NCBI RefSeq assembly: GCF_001468485.1
Contig: NZ_LODI01000002.1
Span: forward strand, 95,090-159,089
Source of the DNA: Pseudoalteromonas sp. H71
GTDB lineage: Bacteria; Pseudomonadota; Gammaproteobacteria; Enterobacterales; Alteromonadaceae
Direction: 5' to 3'
DNA: 64,000 nucleotides
The notes below the pieces were generated by a model. It was not told the DNA's origin. It did no database searches and worked only from the letters and a program-made list of their open reading frames with translations. The translations under genes were made by a program, and so were the position numbers. This document shows positions 62,615 to 64,000 of the stretch, in pieces. Each line of letters opens with the position of its first letter. The stretch's first letter is position 1.

Positions 62615-63994
62615 CTAGAATTTTGGACCGCCGCCACCCATCATGCCAGGTGGTAACATCCCTTTCATACCGCGCATCATTTTTTGCATGCCGCCCTTGC
62701 CTTTCATTTTTTTCATCATTTTTTGCATTTGCGTGAACTGTTTAAGTAGCTTATTTATCTCTTGTACTTGTGTGCCTGAACCAGCTGCAATACGCTTTTT
62801 GCGCGACCCTTTAATTATTTCAGGACGAGCACGCTCTTGCTTTGTCATAGAACTAATAATGGCTTCCATTTGGATAAATGTTTTATCACCCATTTGGCCT
62901 TTCACTGCATCTGGTAAGTTAGACATGCCAGGGAGTTTATCAAGCATCGACATCATCCCCCCCATATTTTTCATTTGCTTTAACTGATCAGCAAAGTCAT
63001 CAAGTGTAAAACCGGCACCTTTAAATACTTTTTCGGCAACTTTTGCAGCTTGCTCTTTATCCACTTTCATTTCGACTTCTTCGATTAATGAAAGTACATC
63101 ACCCATGCCTAAAATTCGCGATGCAATACGATCAGGGTGAAATGGTTCAAGTGCATCGGTGCGTTCACCAACACCCATAAACTTAATTGGTTTGCCGGTT
63201 ATGTGACGAATAGATAAAGCAGCACCACCTCGAGCATCACCATCTGTTTTTGTTAGTATTACACCGGTAAGCGGTAGAGCTTCGTCAAATGCTTTTGCAG
63301 TATTTGCCGCATCTTGACCTGTCATAGCATCAACAACAAATAGTGTTTCGATTGGATTTATCGCTGAATGAAGATCTTTAATCTCATCCATCATATCGCT
63401 ATCCACGTGCAAGCGACCCGCAGTATCAACTAGTACCACATCGATAAATTTCTTTTTAGCGTGAGTGATAGCAGCTGTAGCAATATCAACTGGCTTTTGT
63501 GATATGTCACTTGGGAAGAAATCTACATCAACTTCCGTCGCTAGCGTTTCAAGCTGTTTTATTGCTGCAGGACGATAAACATCGGCACTTACAACAAGCA
63601 CTGATTTTTTCTTGCGCTCTTTTAAAAACTTAGCAAGTTTACCCACACTGGTCGTTTTACCCGCACCTTGCAGGCCGGCCATCATAACAACTGCTGGCGG
63701 TTGTGCATTAAGGCTTAGCTCTTCGTTTGCTTCGCCCATCGCTTTTTCAAGCTCTTCTCGCACAATTTTTACAAACACTTGTCCAGGCGTTAAGCTTTTA
63801 GTTACTTCAACACCCACTGCACGTTCTTTAACTTGCTTTACAAAATCGCGAACAACTGGCAAAGCTACATCGGCTTCCAAAAAGGCCATGCGCACTTCGC
63901 GAAGAGTATCTTTGATATTGTCTTCTGTTAGGCGGCCACGGCCACTGATATTTTTTAAGGTTTTACCTAATCGTTCTTGGAGATTCTCAAACAT
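62615..63994 (-). CDS. ffh: Signal recognition particle protein Ffh
   Basis: 459 aa (E. coli 453), complete, its ATG six bases from the window end. N domain (FENLQERLGKTLKNISGRGRL), G domain with P-loop AGLQGAGKTTSVGKLA, DTAGRL and TKTDGDARGG, and a Met-rich M domain (MKKMKGKGGMQKMMRGMKGM) that binds 4.5S RNA and signal peptides. Delivers nascent membrane proteins to FtsY at the membrane. Confidence 0.98.
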   Translation of the reverse strand: MFENLQERLGKTLKNISGRGRLTEDNIKDTLREVRMAFLEADVALPVVRDFVKQVKERAVGVEVTKSLTPGQVFVKIVREELEKAMGEANEELSLNAQPPAVVMMAGLQGAGKTTSVGKLAKFLKERKKKSVLVVSADVYRPAAIKQLETLATEVDVDFFPSDISQKPVDIATAAITHAKKKFIDVVLVDTAGRLHVDSDMMDEIKDLHSAINPIETLFVVDAMTGQDAANTAKAFDEALPLTGVILTKTDGDARGGAALSIRHITGKPIKFMGVGERTDALEPFHPDRIASRILGMGDVLSLIEEVEMKVDKEQAAKVAEKVFKGAGFTLDDFADQLKQMKNMGGMMSMLDKLPGMSNLPDAVKGQMGDKTFIQMEAIISSMTKQERARPEIIKGSRKKRIAAGSGTQVQEINKLLKQFTQMQKMMKKMKGKGGMQKMMRGMKGMLPPGMMGGGGPKF

Positions 63995-64000
63995 GTATCG

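Noticed and set aside
1..64000. CRISPR arrays, rRNA, tRNA genes, insertion-sequence transposases
   Set aside because: Looked for on both strands; no repeat-spacer pattern, rRNA segment, complete tRNA or transposase was found.

Overview
The window is a stretch of AT-rich gammaproteobacterial chromosome, most likely from a marine Alteromonadales bacterium of the Pseudoalteromonas type. That assignment is an inference from several things seen together. Blocks of enterobacterial gene order are kept (yfcL/epmC, aroC-prmB with divergent smrB, sixA, fadJ-fadI, fabB with divergent mnmC, pheA/tyrA, ffh-rpsP-rimM-trmD-rplS). A motY gene diverges from rnt, as in Vibrio relatives. An ECF sigma/DUF3379 pair is present, and the tmRNA tag reads ANDDNYSLAA.

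Layout. 0-9.2 kb: start of an AbgT-family transporter, then yfcL, an ATP-NAD kinase-like gene, epmC, a glutathione S-transferase, a DUF4112 protein, aroC, prmB, smrB, an auxin-efflux-type carrier, an SDR, a RidA protein and sixA. 9.4-16.1 kb: a large M16 peptidase, a GGDEF-EAL protein, a possible MITE, efpL (yeiP) and a YjbR-like gene. 16.2-28.3 kb: the fadI-fadJ beta-oxidation operon behind a FadR-like operator, then a divergent MoxR/DUF58/VWA/VWA-TPR/BatD operon followed by an ECF sigma factor and its probable DUF3379 anti-sigma partner. 28.4-37.4 kb: ggt, an acetyltransferase, a lipoprotein, fabB (FabR-like operator), mnmC and several poorly known genes. 37.45-43.07 kb: a small mobile island inserted in the 3' end of the tmRNA gene. 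43.1-57.1 kb: tmRNA, a FapA/DUF342 protein, rnt, motY, an EamA transporter, an aromatic amino acid permease, an aromatic/aspartate aminotransferase, a partner-switching signalling set (STAS, REC-PP2C-HATPase, nearby GAF protein), yciH, and a large CACHE-HAMP-PAS-GGDEF-EAL gene broken by a frameshift in an A7 run. 57.2-64 kb: pheL leader, attenuator and pheA, convergent tyrA with a TyrR box, and the ribosomal/tRNA-modification operon ffh, rpsP, rimM, trmD, rplS.

How the parts fit. Aromatic amino acid metabolism recurs: aroC makes chorismate; pheA, controlled by a Phe-rich leader peptide and attenuator, and tyrA, with a TyrR box, use it; an aminotransferase finishes Phe/Tyr; a permease with TyrR-like half-sites imports aromatic amino acids. 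Fatty acid degradation (fadIJ) and unsaturated fatty acid synthesis (fabB) each carry a recognisable operator. Translation is another theme: prmB, smrB, epmC, efpL, yciH, mnmC, trmD, rimM, two ribosomal proteins, ffh and tmRNA.

The most unusual region is the 5.6-kb tmRNA island. It encodes a P4-type tyrosine integrase, an AlpA-like regulator, a small protein with HUH-endonuclease-like motifs (HYH and YLAK), unknown proteins and two exported cargo proteins. It has a 19-bp direct repeat at its ends, duplicated tmRNA 3'-end-plus-terminator segments, GTTGTTAC repeats near both ends, and a plus-strand terminator with no gene in front of it that suggests an unannotated small RNA. It may be a compact replicating satellite, but no function has been shown for its cargo.
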